This document shows positions 22,358 through 33,732 of a stretch of 50,000 nucleotides of DNA, one piece after another; positions within the stretch are counted from its first letter, which is position 1, and every line of letters starts with the position of its first letter. The notes under the pieces were generated by a model. The model was not told the origin of the DNA. It did no database searches and worked only from the letters and a program-made list of their open reading frames with translations. Source of the DNA: Owenia fusiformis (lineage: Eukaryota > Annelida > Polychaeta > Sabellida > Oweniidae); contig CAIIXF020000016.1 of the NCBI GenBank assembly GCA_903813345.2, positions 1-50,000 on the forward strand. The letters are read 5' to 3'. The position numbers were made by a program, and so were the translations under genes.

Positions 22358-23779
22358 CTAGACTTTGGAAATTGAACGAAGTTCAATTTCAGACTCCAGA
22401 TCTAGACTTTTTTAAGCCCAGTCATCTAAAATAAGCCGAGTCATCCAGAATAAGCTGAGTCATCCAGAATAAGATGGATGGATAAAATAAGAAGGTAGGA
22501 TAGGATAAAATGGGAAGGAACGATAGGATAGAATAAGAAAGAAGGATAGGATAGAACAGAATAGGAAGAAAGGATATGATAGGAGAGGATAGGAAGGAAA
22601 GGATACGAAGGAAGGATAGATAGGAAGGATAGGATAGGATCAGATAGGAAGGATGGATGGATGAATTTTTCAATATTTTCTTCTCTACTCTTGACTTTCT
22701 ATCAGGATACCATCAGATCGATATTCCGACATTTCAAAACGCCATAACTTCCGAACCGGAAGTCGGATCTAAATTTGATTTAAAGATTCGGATTCCTGAC
22801 AAAATTCTACCCCTAATTCATAACTCATACGTTAAATTTGGCGAATTTTTATTTTGACCTACTTTTTGGACACGCCATAACTTCTGAACTGGAAGTCGGA
22901 TCGAAATTTAGTTTGCAGATTCCGATTTCTGAGAAAATTCTACCCTTAATTCATAACTCAAACGTTAAATTTGGAGAACTTTTTATTTTGACCTACTTTT
23001 CGGACACCATATCTCAAAAGTGGGTCAAAATACTGTCTGACGGCAAAAGGCTAACGCTATTAGCACACTCTTGGCTACATGTATACACAATTTCGAAGAA
23101 TATAATTAAAGTGTAGTGTCAGAATCGCAAGAATAAGAAAAAACTTTGAATTTGACCTAGATTTTGACCTAGGCATTTTGGTGTCCAATTTTTGAATCTA
23201 TGTGGCTTTTGAGGTCCCCTTCTTTTAAAGGCTTTGATTATATGAAGCTGAACTCAGTCTATATTTCGTATTTTTCACTTCAAAAAAATCGTTTTTCCCA
23301 TTGACTTAACATGGGCACCAAATTGAGCGATTTTTGAGCTTTCAAAACGCCATAACTTCCGAACCGGAAGTCTGATTTGAATTTGGATTTCAGATTCGGA
23401 ATCCTGAGAAAATTTCCTACAAGACTAATATCCTCAACATTTGATTCGGAGAACTTTTTTTTGGACCTCGTTTTCGGACACTGATATCTCGAAATCGGTT
23501 TGAGATATCAAAAAACTAAATCGACCCTGGCTTTCCTACTTTTTTATAAGGAACACAATGAAAAAAACCCGGATCAAAAATATTGAAGGACGACCGAGAA
23601 AATCGAAAAAAGTGACAAAGTACTGGATTTGACCTAGTTCTTGACCTTTGACCTAGATAAAAAATTGACCCAATTTCCCACCAACTAGATACTGAACCTA
23701 AATAAACTGTATTATGATCTTTACTGGATACCTTATAGTTATTGAAAAAACTCTTAAAGAAAAATAATAATAATAATAA
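22358..23779 (+). repeat. R3 composite unit d
   Basis: CTAGACTTTGG directly abuts the last R4 hairpin. The 5' hairpin is at 22368-22390, followed by AGACTCCAGATCTAGAC, a GGATA block (22472-22652) and subunits at 22740, 22874 and 23348. It ends in an AATAATAATAATAA tail without the 3' hairpin. Confidence 0.8.
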
Positions 23780-25477
23780 CTAGACTTTGGAAATTGAACG
23801 AAGTTCAATTTCAGACTCCAGATTTAGACCTTTTTTAGCTGAGTCATCCAGAATAAGCGGAGTCATCCAGAATAAGCTGAGTCATCCAGAAAAAGATGGA
23901 TGGATAAAATAGGAAGGTAGGATAGGATAGAATAGGAAGGAACGATAGGATAGAATAGGAAGGAACAATAGGATAGAATAAGAAAGAAGGATAGGATAGA
24001 ACAGAATAGGAAGAAAGGATATGATAGGAGAGGATAGGAAGGATAGGAAGGAAAAGATACAAAGGAAGGATAGATAGGAAGGATAGGATAGGATAGGATA
24101 AGATCAGATAGGAAGGATGGATGAATTTTTCAATATTTTCTTCTCTACTCTTGACTTTCTATCAGGATGCAATCAGATCGATTTTCCGAAATTTCAAAAT
24201 GCCATAACTTCCAAACCGGAAGTCGGATCGAAATTCGATTTAAAGATTCGGATTCCTGACAAAATTCTACCCCTAATTCATAACTCATACGTTAAATTTG
24301 GCGAATTTTTATTTTGACCTACTTTTCTGACACGCCATTTCTTCCGAACCGGAAGTCGGATCGAAATTTGGTTTGCAAATTCAGATTCCTGACAAAATTC
24401 TACACCTAATTCATAACTCGTACGTTAAATTTGGAGAACTTTTTATTTTGACCTACTTTTTGGACACCATATCTCAAAAGTGGGTCAAAATACTTTCTGA
24501 CGGCTAGAGGCTAACACTATTAGCACACTCTTGGCTACATGTATACACAATTTCGAAGAATATAATTGAAGTGTAGTGTCAGAATCGCAAAAATAAGGAA
24601 AACCTTTGAATTTGACCTAGATTTTGACCTAGGAATTTTGGTGTCCAAATTCTGAAGCTAGATGGCTTTTGAGATCCCCTTCTTTTGAAGCCTTTCATTA
24701 AATTAAGCTGAACTCAGTCTATATTTCGTATTTTTCACTTCAAAAAAATCTTTTTTCCCATTGACTTAACATGGGCACAAAATTTAGCGATTTTTGAGCT
24801 TTCAAAACGCCATAACTTCCGAACCAGAAGTCGGATCGAAATTTGGTTTGCAGATTCGGATTCCTGACAAAATTCTACCCCTAATTCATAACTCATACAT
24901 TGAATTTGGAGCGCGTTTTGGTGTGACCTACTTTCTGGACGCCATATCTCAAAATCGGTTTGAGATATCAAAAAACTAAATCGACCCTAGCTTTCCTACT
25001 TTTTTATGAGGAACACAATGAAAAAAAACTGGATCGAAAATATTGAAGGACGACTGAGAAAATTGAAAAAAGTGACAAAGTACTGGATTTGACCTAGTTC
25101 TTGACCTTTGACCTAGATAAAAAATTGACCCAATTTCCCAGAAACTAGATACTGGACCTAAATTGACCATATACAGGACTTGACTCAATGTCTTCTAGTT
25201 AAGGAGAAAACGTTTGTAGAAGAATAATAATAATAAGAATAAAGAAGAAGAATACTGGCAAAAACAATAGACTCCAGATTGACATCTGGAGTCTAATAAT
25301 AATAATAAGAAGAAGAAGAATACTGGCAAAAACAATAGACTCCAGATTGACATCTGGAGTCTAATAAGAAGAATACTGGCAAAAACAATAGACTCCAGAT
25401 TGACATCTGGAGTCTAATAATAATAAAGAAAACTGACGAAAGCAATAGACTCCAGATTTTCATCTGGAGTCTAATAA
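23780..25477 (+). repeat. R3 composite unit e with four terminal hairpins
   Basis: The 5' hairpin is at 23790-23812 and the GGATA block at 23893-24120. Subunits lie at 24199, 24334 and 24809. The 3' end carries four tandem hairpins before joining an R2 unit at 25478. Confidence 0.8.
25268..25473. repeat. Cluster of four R3 3' hairpins
   Basis: TAGACTCCAGAT / ATCTGGAGTCTA stems occur at 25268-25295, 25336-25363, 25389-25416 and 25446-25473. Each is preceded by GAATACTGGCAAAAACAA or a variant and separated by (TAA)n/(GAA)n. Only the 3' end is multiplied, not the body. Confidence 0.9.
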
Positions 25478-27283
25478 CTAGACTTTTGAAGATTGCAAGC
25501 AATCTCACGGAGGCCCTCTTAGGCATTTTTGACAATTTGAAGGTCAACTAAAGGACAAATATCAAATCTGAGGTCAGATGTGAACTCCTGAGAACTTGAA
25601 GATGATTTTCAAAAAAAGATTTTGTCAATTTGAAGCGAGTTTAAATTTGACCTTGATAAATTTCGAAATTGACCTTTTTCAACTTTTGAACTCTTATATC
25701 TCAAACTCGGACAAAATTCTATTAAATAGTCAATAACTAATATGTGTGGAACCCTTAGAGGAATGTGTATATTTGGACTTCGGGTTAAAAATATTAGTTT
25801 GTAGTCTCGAACTTTGCGAAACTTAGATAGCACAGTTTGTGACCTAATTTCATGATCTTGACCTTTGACCTTGAAAAGTTTTACCTCTTAGACATCAGTA
25901 GGTCTTTGGTAATCAGGCTGACCTAATTTGAATCCAAAGACTCAATTTGAAAAATCAACTTTTCTTACCTTTCGAAGGTCATTGAAGGTCAACTAAAGGT
26001 CAAAGGTCAAATATGAGATTCAGATTCGGACTCCTGGGAACTTGTAGATGATTTTTAAAAAAAAATTGGTTAGATTGAAGCAAGTTGAAAAATGACCTTT
26101 TTTGACCGTTTTTCGACGTCAAATATCTCAAAACTCGTAAAAATTCAATGCTGACATATAGTGAACAATTTGTAGAAAAATACTAAAATGTAGTTTCAGT
26201 TTAATTCATCGCAACTCTGAAGTATAAGGACAAAGTTAAGAAATTTAGATTTGACCTAATTTTTAACCTTTGACCTAATTTGATAACCGTGACCCTTGAC
26301 CTTGAAAATTTTACTGTTTTAGAGCTCAGTGGGTCTTTTATGATTAGGCTTATCCTAAATTTGAATCCAAAAACTCAATTTGAAAAATCACATTTTCTGA
26401 CCTTTCGAAGGTCACTGAAGGTCAATTAAGGTCAAATGTCAAATCTGAGGTTAAATATGAACTCCTGAGAAGTTGTAGATGATTTTTAAAAAAAAGTTGG
26501 GTGAATTTGAAGCAAGTTAAAATTTGACCTTATAAACTTTGAAAAATTGACCTTTTTCAGTTTTTGAGCTCTTATATCTCAAAACTGGTGCAGAATTTTA
26601 ATAGATAATCAATTGTTAATATGTGTAGAACCCTTAGAGAAATGTATATCTTGACTTTCAATTAAAAATATTGATTCGTAGTCTTGAACTATGAGAAACT
26701 TAGATAGCACAGTTTGTGACCTAATTTGATGACCTTGACCTTTGACCTTGAAATTTTTACTTTTTTAGACCTCAGTAGGCTTTTTGTAATTAGACTGACC
26801 TAAATTTGAATCCAAAGACTCAATTTGAAAAATCAACTTTTCTGACCTTTCGAAGGTCACTGAAGGTCAATTAAAGGTCAAAGGTCAAATCTGAAGTCAG
26901 AATTGGACTCCTGGGAACTTGTAGATGCTTTTTAAAAAAAAATTTGGTCAGATTGAAGCAAGTTGAAAAATGACCTCTTTTGACCGTTTTTTGACGTCAA
27001 ATATCTCAAAAACAGTAAAAATGTAATGCTGACATATAGTGAACAATTTGTAGAGAATACTTAAATGTAGTTTCAGTTTAATTTATCGCAAGAAATAATG
27101 AAGTATAATGACAAACTTGAAAAAAAACTTAGATTTGACCTAGATTTTGACCTTTGACCTTGACCTAGATAAAAAATATTTTCCCCCCAATTTCAGCCAA
27201 GGTTCCTAGTAGGATCATATAGTAGGTAGTTGAAAGCTAGTTGGAAGTAGGAGAAAAATGCTTTGATAGAATAATAATAAGAA
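25478..27283 (+). repeat. R2 unit between R3 units
   Basis: It starts CTAGACTTTTG and the 5' hairpin core AGATTGCAAGCAATCT (25489-25504), then ACGGAGGCCC. AGGTCA-rich blocks start near 25540, 25975, 26400 and 26850. The end is TGACCTAGATTTTGACC plus TAGTTGGAAGTAGGAGAAAA and AATAATAATAAGAA. At about 1806 bp it is longer than the 1.46-kb array unit because of an extra block. Confidence 0.75.
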
Positions 27284-28578
27284 CTAGACTTGGGAAATTG
27301 AACTAAGTTCAATTTCAGACTCCAGATCCAGACTTTTTTAAGCCCAGTCATCTAAAATAAGCCGAGTCATCCAGAATAAGCTGAGTCATCCAGAATAAGA
27401 TGGATGGATAAAACAGGAAGGTAGGATAGGATAGAATGGGAAGGAACGATAGGATAGAATAAGAAAGAAGGATAGGATAGAACAGAATAGGAAGAAAGGA
27501 TATGATAGGAGAGGATAGGAAGGATAGGAAGGAACGGATACGAAGGAAGGATAGGATAGGATAGGATCAGATAGGAAGGATGGATGAATTTTTCAATATT
27601 TTCTTCTCTACTCTTGACTTTCTATCAGGATACCATCAGATCGATTTTCCGAAATTTCAAAACGCCATAACTTCCTAACCGGAAGTCGGATCTAAATTTG
27701 ATTTAAAGATTCGGATTCCTGACAAAATTCTACCCCTAATTCATAACTCATACATTAAATTTGGCGAATTTTTATTTTGACCTACTTTTTGGACACGCCA
27801 TAACTTAGGAACCGGAAGTCGGATCGAAATTTGGTTTGCAGATTCGGATTTCTGAGAAAATTCTATACATAATTCATAACTCAAACGTTTTGGAGAATTT
27901 TTTATTTTGACCTACTTTTCGGACACCATATCTCAAAAGTGGGGCAAAATACTTTCTGACGGCAAAAGGCTAACGCTATTAGCACACTCTTGGCTACATG
28001 TATACACAATTTTGAAGAATATAATTAAAGTGTAGTGTCAGAATCGCAAAAATAAGAAAAAACTTTGAATTCGACCTAGATTTTGACCTAGGCATTTTGG
28101 TGTCCAAATTTTAAAGCTAGATGGCTTTTGAGGTCCCATTCTTTTAAAAGCTTTCATTATATTTAGCTGAACTTAGTCTATATTTCGTATTTTTCACTTC
28201 AAAAAAATCTTTTTTTCCATTGACTTAACATGGGCTCAAAATTTAGCGATTTTTGAGTTTTCAAAACGCCAAAACTTCAGAACCGGAAGTCTGATCTAAA
28301 TTTCGTTTTCAGATTCGGAATCCTGAGAAAATTTCCTATAAGACTAACATCCTGGACAATTGATTCGGAGAACTTTTTTTTGGACCTCGTTTTCGGACAC
28401 TGATATCTTGAAATCGGTTTGAGATATCAAAAAACTAAATTGACTCTAGGTTTCCTACTTTTTTATAAGGAACACAATGAAAAAAAATTGGATCGAAAAT
28501 ATTGAAGGACAACCGAGAAAATCGAAAAAAGTGACAAAGTACTGGTTTTGACCTAGTTCTTGACCTTTGACCTAGATA
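27284..28578 (+). repeat. R3 composite unit f, cut by an insertion
   Basis: The 5' hairpin (27294-27316) has loop TAA. A GGATA block and subunits at 27660, 27795 and 28267 follow. The unit stops at TTGACCTAGATA where the 28.58-kb inverted-repeat element begins; its own 3' end is absent. Confidence 0.8.
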
Positions 28579-29149
28579 TATTAAGTTGGCAATTCTGAAT
28601 CTGCGGCAGCGTTACTATGGTAACAAAGTAAATATGCCACACCCACTTTTAGGGGCTCTTTTAGGTGTTTGGCCCATATCTTCGTCATTATTGCTCAGAT
28701 TTCGATGAAATTTGCACCAAATGAAAGGTAATAGATGAAGCAATAATACATTTCATAAAATATGCAAAAATAGGGTGATTTGCATCTGAATTATGACGTC
28801 ATAACTGTTTGTTTTTGTGTATTTTATTTCAATCATGATGTATAAATCTGCGAAATTAGTATTTTTAAAATGGGCAGTAATGCTTTTAACTAGTTAATTA
28901 GTTTATTTCTTTTAGTTGAGTTCATTAGTTTATTACATTCATACATGTATGGTCATAAAACATTGAATAAATGTAATGAATTGTCCAATTCACGCTGTTG
29001 CTATGGTAACAGCAAGTAGCAAAACGATCCACTGTAAAAGAGAATTCTTTAGGAAATGTTACATTTTGACCATTTGACTGACATGTATTCTTTTTAAAAT
29101 TTGGTGACAGAAAATAACCTAATAACTATAGAAAATTATTTAATTTGGA

Positions 29150-29825
29150 TTGTGTTATATTGTGATGTCATAAGGGCAATTGTTAATCAGGGGCGCAGCA
29201 CGCTCTCAGTCGGGGGGGGGGGGGGGGTGGTGGTTCAACACAAACTTTTTTAAAGATTTTGTTTAATTTGACAAAAATTGATGCTACTTCCTTCAAAACT
29301 GAGCTAGAAGCTTCGAGTCAAATGCATTTTAAAACTCTTCTTCTATCTAATTTTTTTTATTGGTTACAGGGAGGTACACTCATCACACCCTCTGGCTATG
29401 CCTATGTTAGCTATGGTAACCAGGTGAATATGCCATCCCCATTTTTCACGACTTTTCCAAAGTTTTGCTTCTATCTTTGTCATCATGATAGCTCTGGTGT
29501 ATGTGAAATTTCTATCAAATGGAAGCTAAAGTTTGCTTACTTGCTTTCGGGGCCACTAGGATGCTTTTAAGGGGCATAATGGGGCCACTTAGATGCTTTT
29601 TTAAAAATACTAATGCATTCAATCTGTTGTCATTATTGGGTTAAAATGCTTTTGACTTGAAGCTTCTAGCTCAATTTTGAAGGAAGTTGCATTAATTTTT
29701 GTAAAATTCATCTTAAAAACATTTTTGGGTTGCTTATGCCACGATCGCCTCCCCCCCCGACTGAAAGTTGGCTGCACCCCTGATTAATAATTGCCTTTAT
29801 GACATAATAATATAACACAATCCAA
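29150..29825. mobile_element. Nested MITE-type element with poly-G ends
   Basis: AAGGGCAATTGTTAATCAGG..CTCAGTCGGGGG at the left is mirrored by CCCCCGACTGAAAGTTGG..CCCTGATTAATAATTGCC at the right. Inside, ACTTCCTTCAAAACTGAGCT and AGCTCAATTTTGAAGGAAGT are also inverted. The arms are about 200 bp. A 103-codon frame here has no recognisable domain. Confidence 0.7.
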
Positions 29826-29829
29826 ACTA

Positions 29830-31074
29830 GATAAGGGCAACTCCGCGGAGTAGCAAATCCCAACGAACAAAATATCAATTACCGAATTCCAATCAATAAC
29901 CCAGATGCGAGTAGAAATAATCTTGATTTACGTCATTAAAAATTCAAAATTCAGTCAAAGTAATATCATATTTGAAATCTACATGTAAAATAACATCTAG
30001 AAATGTGGTTTTAAAAAGTGCTTATCAACTTTGAAAAATTAATTTTCTTTGAAAATGTGACTTCTAGCTCGGGGAGATTCCCCATAGACCCCATGCTATA
30101 AAATCACAAAAAATGAAATATCTTTTCTTTTAGTGGACAGATAATATTTTGCTTTACTGAACATATTTTCATTAGTACAAGTATCAGACGCATAAGGGTT
30201 ATATGAAAATTGAGCCACTTAAATTGATAATATTCAAGTTTAAGGGAACTTTATTATATACCTACCATGTTAATTGACCCAAATCAGCCACCTGGTGGTG
30301 AAACTGGTAACTACCTACTCGCATTTGGGTAATTATACTCATTACTTTGGTAAAAATTGAAAAAATATAGATTTTAGAATTGCGAATTCCTGCAAAGCAG
30401 CCATTTTGAATTTTCTGAGGTACAAATCTGAAAAATAATACCATAATTGTGATCTACTTAAAGATTCCTTCAATTTGAGTATAATATAGCCATACTTTGA
30501 AGGGATCAAAAAATTATTGCGAAATCGTACATGAGACGGCCATTTTGAATTTTACGAGGCTCGAATCAGAAAAAAGATACAATATTTGCAATCTACTCTT
30601 AATTGCCTTTCATTTGAGTATAATAAAGCTATACTTCAGAAAGATCTAGAAATTAGCGAAAATTTCTGTTTTCCTGACCCCCCATACACGACCCCTGGGG
30701 GTCAGGATGAAAAACACGGAATATATGTGAAATAGATAGATGTTGCGAATATACTACCAAAATTTCAAACAATAATATTAATTGCTTTGGTTTAGAATGA
30801 AAATTTTATAATTTTTGCGAAAAAGTCCCGTCATTTTTAAAGTGGCGGCCATCTTCAAAAATTTTTTTTTGCGCAAAACTATTTATCAATATACATCTTT
30901 CCACCAAATATGAAGAAAATCCATCAACTAATATTTGAGTTATCTTCCGGACGGACGGACGGACGGACTGACTGACTGACTGACGGACTGACAGACTGAC
31001 GGACTGACGGACGGACGGAGGGCTTTACTATATCCCTACCGAACTTCGTTCGTTAGGATAATTAAATAATTTTC
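29830..31074. repeat. Interspersed repeat with GGAC/GACT minisatellite
   Basis: This fills the centre of the inverted-repeat element. It contains repeated GCCATTTTGAATTTT blocks (about 30400 and 30540). At 30951-31020 there is a tandem GGACGGAC..GACTGACT tract, and it ends CCTACCGAACTTCGTTCGTTAGG. The same order of blocks is seen at 3420-3835. No gene is seen. Confidence 0.55.
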
Positions 31075-31636
31075 TATAGTTATTAGATTATTTTGTCATC
31101 AAATTTTAAAAAGAATACATGTCAGTCAACTGGTCAAAATGTAACATTTCCTAAAGAATTCTTGATTACAGCGGACAGTTTTGCTACATGATGTTACCAA
31201 AGCAACAGTGTGAATTTAACATTTTTTATTTGAATTAGACATCTTTCATTACATTTATTCAATTTTTCTATGACCATAAATGTATGAATGAAATAAACTT
31301 ATAAACTCAACTAAAAGAAATAAACTAGTTGAAAGCATTACTGACCATTTTAAAGACAGTAATTTCACAGAGTTAAACATCATAATTAAGATGAAATATG
31401 CAAGAACAAACAGTTATGACGTCATAATTAAGATGCAAATCACCCTATTTGAATATTTTATGAACTGTATGATTGCTTTATCTATTACCTTTCATTTGGT
31501 GCAAATTTCATCTAAAGCTGAGCAATAATGACAAAGATATGGACCAAACACTGAAAAGAGCCCTTTAAAGTGGGTGTGGCATAATTACTTCGTTACCATA
31601 GTAACGCTGCCGCGGATTCAGAATTTCCAACTTAAT

Positions 31637-31803
31637 ATATTTTGATTGCATTATCTATAACCTTTCATTTGGTGTGAATTTCATCGAAATCTGAGCAATA
31701 ATGAAGGAGATAGGGGCCAAACACTGAAAAGAGCCCCAAAAAGTGGGCGTGGCTTATTCACTTGGTTACCATAGCAATTCCGTCGCGGATCCAGAATTGC
31801 CAA
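31637..31803. repeat. Extra partial terminal repeat
   Basis: This repeats 31480-31630 in direct orientation with divergence (TCTATAACCTTTCATTTGGT; GGTTACCATAGCAATTCC). It ends CCAGAATTGCCAAC, closer to the left terminus GTTGGCAATTCTG than the inner right end is. Confidence 0.75.
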
Positions 31804-32230
31804 CATCATTTTTCTTGGTAAGTATCACGTACAGTTCATAAAAATGTATGTCGCTTAGCTCGCCTCTAAAAAGGACACGGAACCTCTTATTTGGACTTTT
31901 GCTCCCAGACTATAATACAGAAATTCTCACTGGTGGAGGTCAGGTAGATCAGCAGTGACCAATCAGATAACTTGTTTACAAATGTACCTTTTTCTGGATA
32001 ATGAACTTGCCAAGCAATTGCGGATTTTCAGAAATTCTCTCTTTTAAACAGCATTATTCACTCTATATCATCTAACTGAGTTTCAATCTTAGGTAAGAGC
32101 TACAAACTATCAATTTTCTATCAACTGCCCATTGCTTTTTGAAAATAATACACTAAATATTGTTGAAATCTCCATCTTAACAAGTGGTCTAAGTCAGACT
32201 TGTGCACCTGTCTCTTCTATATACGGCTTA
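31804..32230. other. Low-copy-looking DNA, no gene seen
   Basis: There is no convincing exon; a 60-codon frame begins at 32132 but has no features. The right part merges into the arm of the next palindromic element. Confidence 0.35.
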
Positions 32231-32355
32231 CTAGAATCAAAACACAAATTCTTGGTATATAGTTCATATGGTAAAAATAACGAAATAATGAAATGTTACC
32301 GTGTGTTTACTTAGCAGTTTGCTCTATGTCATCCCTCCTGCTAGGTTACATTGTA

Positions 32356-32860
32356 CAGGCCTGTCAACTGTCCCGCAATTTGCGTATTTGTCACGCATTT
32401 GCTGAAGAATTTGAAGTCACGCCAGTTATTTTTGCGTGACAGAAAATGTCACGCAAATACGCATTTTACCTGGTAATTGTCAAGCAAAAATATTTCTGTT
32501 GAAAAATTTCTAAAAAAGATCATCTACACAGCAAAAATACGAACGCCGGAAAAAAACGTACGCATTTCGTTCGGACTTTTCACGCGAATTACGAATATGT
32601 CACGCATTCCTTTCGAAATTTTTCTTCCCTCCCCCCCCCCCCCCCCCCCCCCCCCGTTGATGGATGTTTAAAACGTGAGCGTAGCGAGCGCGAAAAATTT
32701 GAGGTGTTCAAAAGTTGGCAAGATGTAATAAAATTTAAACCAAGGTGTTCAAAATTTGGATCAAGGTGTTCAGATTTGGACCAAGGTGTCCACATTTAGA
32801 GGGGAGGTGTTCAACATTTCCAAGTCACTCATGTTAGGTGTTCCCAAGTTGACAGGCCTG
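32356..32860. mobile_element. 505-bp MITE with CAGGCCTGTCAAC ends and ATTGTR duplication
   Basis: CAGGCCTGTCAAC at 32356 is mirrored by GTTGACAGGCCTG ending at 32860. It is flanked by ATTGTA (32350-32355) and ATTGTG (32861-32866). The opposite arm of the host palindrome (33454-33459, minus) has a single ATTGTG with no insertion, i.e. an empty site. The interior has GTCACGCAAATACGC inverted motifs, a C26-like tract and an AAGGTGTTCAAAATTTGG minisatellite. A truncated copy lies at 10515-10858. Confidence 0.85.
32627..32655 (+). repeat. Poly-C tract
   Basis: A run of more than 20 C after CTTCCCT, within the 505-bp element. The copy at 10677-10692 has an interrupted C-run. Confidence 0.8.
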
Positions 32861-32954
32861 ATTGTGGAACCCAGCCAAACACGACAATGAAGGCAACAAC
32901 ATGTCGATATTGATCTTAGCAGAATTTTGGGATATTTAGGTCGGTCATTTTGCA

Positions 32955-33022
32955 AGCTCACGTGACTGATCGCGTAACACGTGTCTGATCATGTGACATG
33001 TGTATGATCACGTGACTTGTTA
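32955..33022. repeat. CACGTG / TGATCACGTGAC tandem cluster
   Basis: Four degenerate copies of a 20-bp phrase lie in tandem (CTCACGTGACTGATC, CGTAACACGTGTCTGATC, ATGTGACATGTGTATGATC, ACGTGACTTG). They include three CACGTG hexamers, the core E-box recognised by bHLH-zip factors. Whether it is regulatory is inference. Confidence 0.6.
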
Positions 33023-33588
33023 CTGTATCGATAATGACGTGTCACCCAACCATGTCTTCAAGGAAAGCGGTAGTAAATATTTTAGAAAATGTTTTGCGAG
33101 CATTTGCTACTGATTATAGAAGAGGGCACGCCGAGATAGCAATCATATGTCAAACATTGTAGGGAGGGCTGCTAAAGTCACTGGGTATTCCAAATCAGTT
33201 TTTTCAACGAAACTGCTAAATTATAATTTTAGTCTGCTTATTGATCTATTGATTCATGCATTTAAATAAGACCGCCTCCTAAATGAAAACACTACACATA
33301 AAGTGGTGAAAAACAACAAACTAAAGTTGAAAGATAACAACGTTCGCTACTTTGTTCAATTCCGGAAGTCTCCAAGGGGCTGCAAATGGGAAATTTTGAA
33401 GATTTAGATTTAATAACAGAATACTGCCTTCAGTGTCGTGTTTGGCTGCGTTCCACAATGTAACCTAGCAGGAGGGATGACATAGAACAAACTGCTAAGT
33501 AGACACACGGTAACATTTCATTATTTCGTTATTTTAACCATATGAACTTATACCGAGAATTTGTGTTTTGATTTTATTAGATCTACGC

Positions 33589-33657
33589 TAGACTAGATCT
33601 AGTCATAGATCCCGGCCAGATTCTTTTGTAGTAGGATCAGTAAGCTCAATAAATATT
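33589..33657. repeat. Left inverted flank of the R2 array
   Basis: AGACTAGATC..GGCCAGATTCTTTTGTAGTAGGATC..GCTCAA is inverted at 39443-39508. The whole R2 array lies between these two arms of about 60 bp. Confidence 0.75.
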
Positions 33658-33661
33658 TATT

Positions 33662-33686
33662 AGGAGGCCCCAACGGGGGGCCTCCT
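33662..33686. repeat. R2 3' hairpin in array unit 1
   Basis: AGGAGGCCCC, short loop, GGGGCCTCCT. Identical hairpins lie at 35125-35149 and 36596-36620. Each is followed (plus strand) by an ATT trinucleotide run. Confidence 0.9.
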
Positions 33687-33700
33687 ATTAATTTTATAGA

Positions 33701-33732
<32 letters not shown>

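Larger units (their letters stand above)
28579..31803. mobile_element. DNA element with ~560-bp inverted arms and nested insertions
   Basis: The left arm (28579-29140) starts GTTGGCAATTCTGAATCTGC and contains CGTTACTATGGTAAC. It is mirrored by the right arm (31075-31636) with roughly 90% visible identity. No transposase is seen. The interior is interrupted by a G-rich MITE (29150-29820) and by a repeat with GGAC units (about 29830-31074). A second partial terminal repeat (31637-31803) is joined in tandem to the right end. The left end lies inside an R3 unit, so the insertion is younger than that unit. Confidence 0.75.
32231..33580. mobile_element. Palindromic element interrupted by a 505-bp insertion
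   Basis: AATCAAAACACAAATTCTTG..CCTGCTAGGTTACATTGTA (32236-32355), with TGGAACCCAGCCAAACACGA after the insertion (32864-32884), is mirrored at 33430-33575. The arms total about 150 bp and the centre about 540 bp. No coding region is supported. A 36-codon frame at 33052-33162 is probably chance. Confidence 0.7.

Noticed and set aside
20315-22386. Frames of 60, 81, 65 and 83 codons in each 714-bp unit on both strands
   Set aside because: They are identical because the units are near-identical. They overlap each other on opposite strands and show no protein signature.
22422-24062. Minus-strand frames rich in Ser, Tyr, Pro and Leu
   Set aside because: They are translations of the GGATA/GGAAG microsatellite block.
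14924-24979. Recurring 60-92-codon plus-strand frames in R3 subunits (reading like SKFDLQIRIPDKILPLIHNS)
   Set aside because: They recur because the DNA is repeated. Starts, stops and lengths vary between subunits, the frame is broken in many, and there is no recognisable domain. Variation does not spare amino acids in any obvious way.
20131-25473. Regular hairpin repeats as a CRISPR array
   Set aside because: Spacers are TAA/GAA microsatellite, not unique sequence, and the window is eukaryotic.
33052-33162. 36-codon frame in the palindromic element
   Set aside because: It is short, with no homology recognised and no splice context; it is most likely chance.
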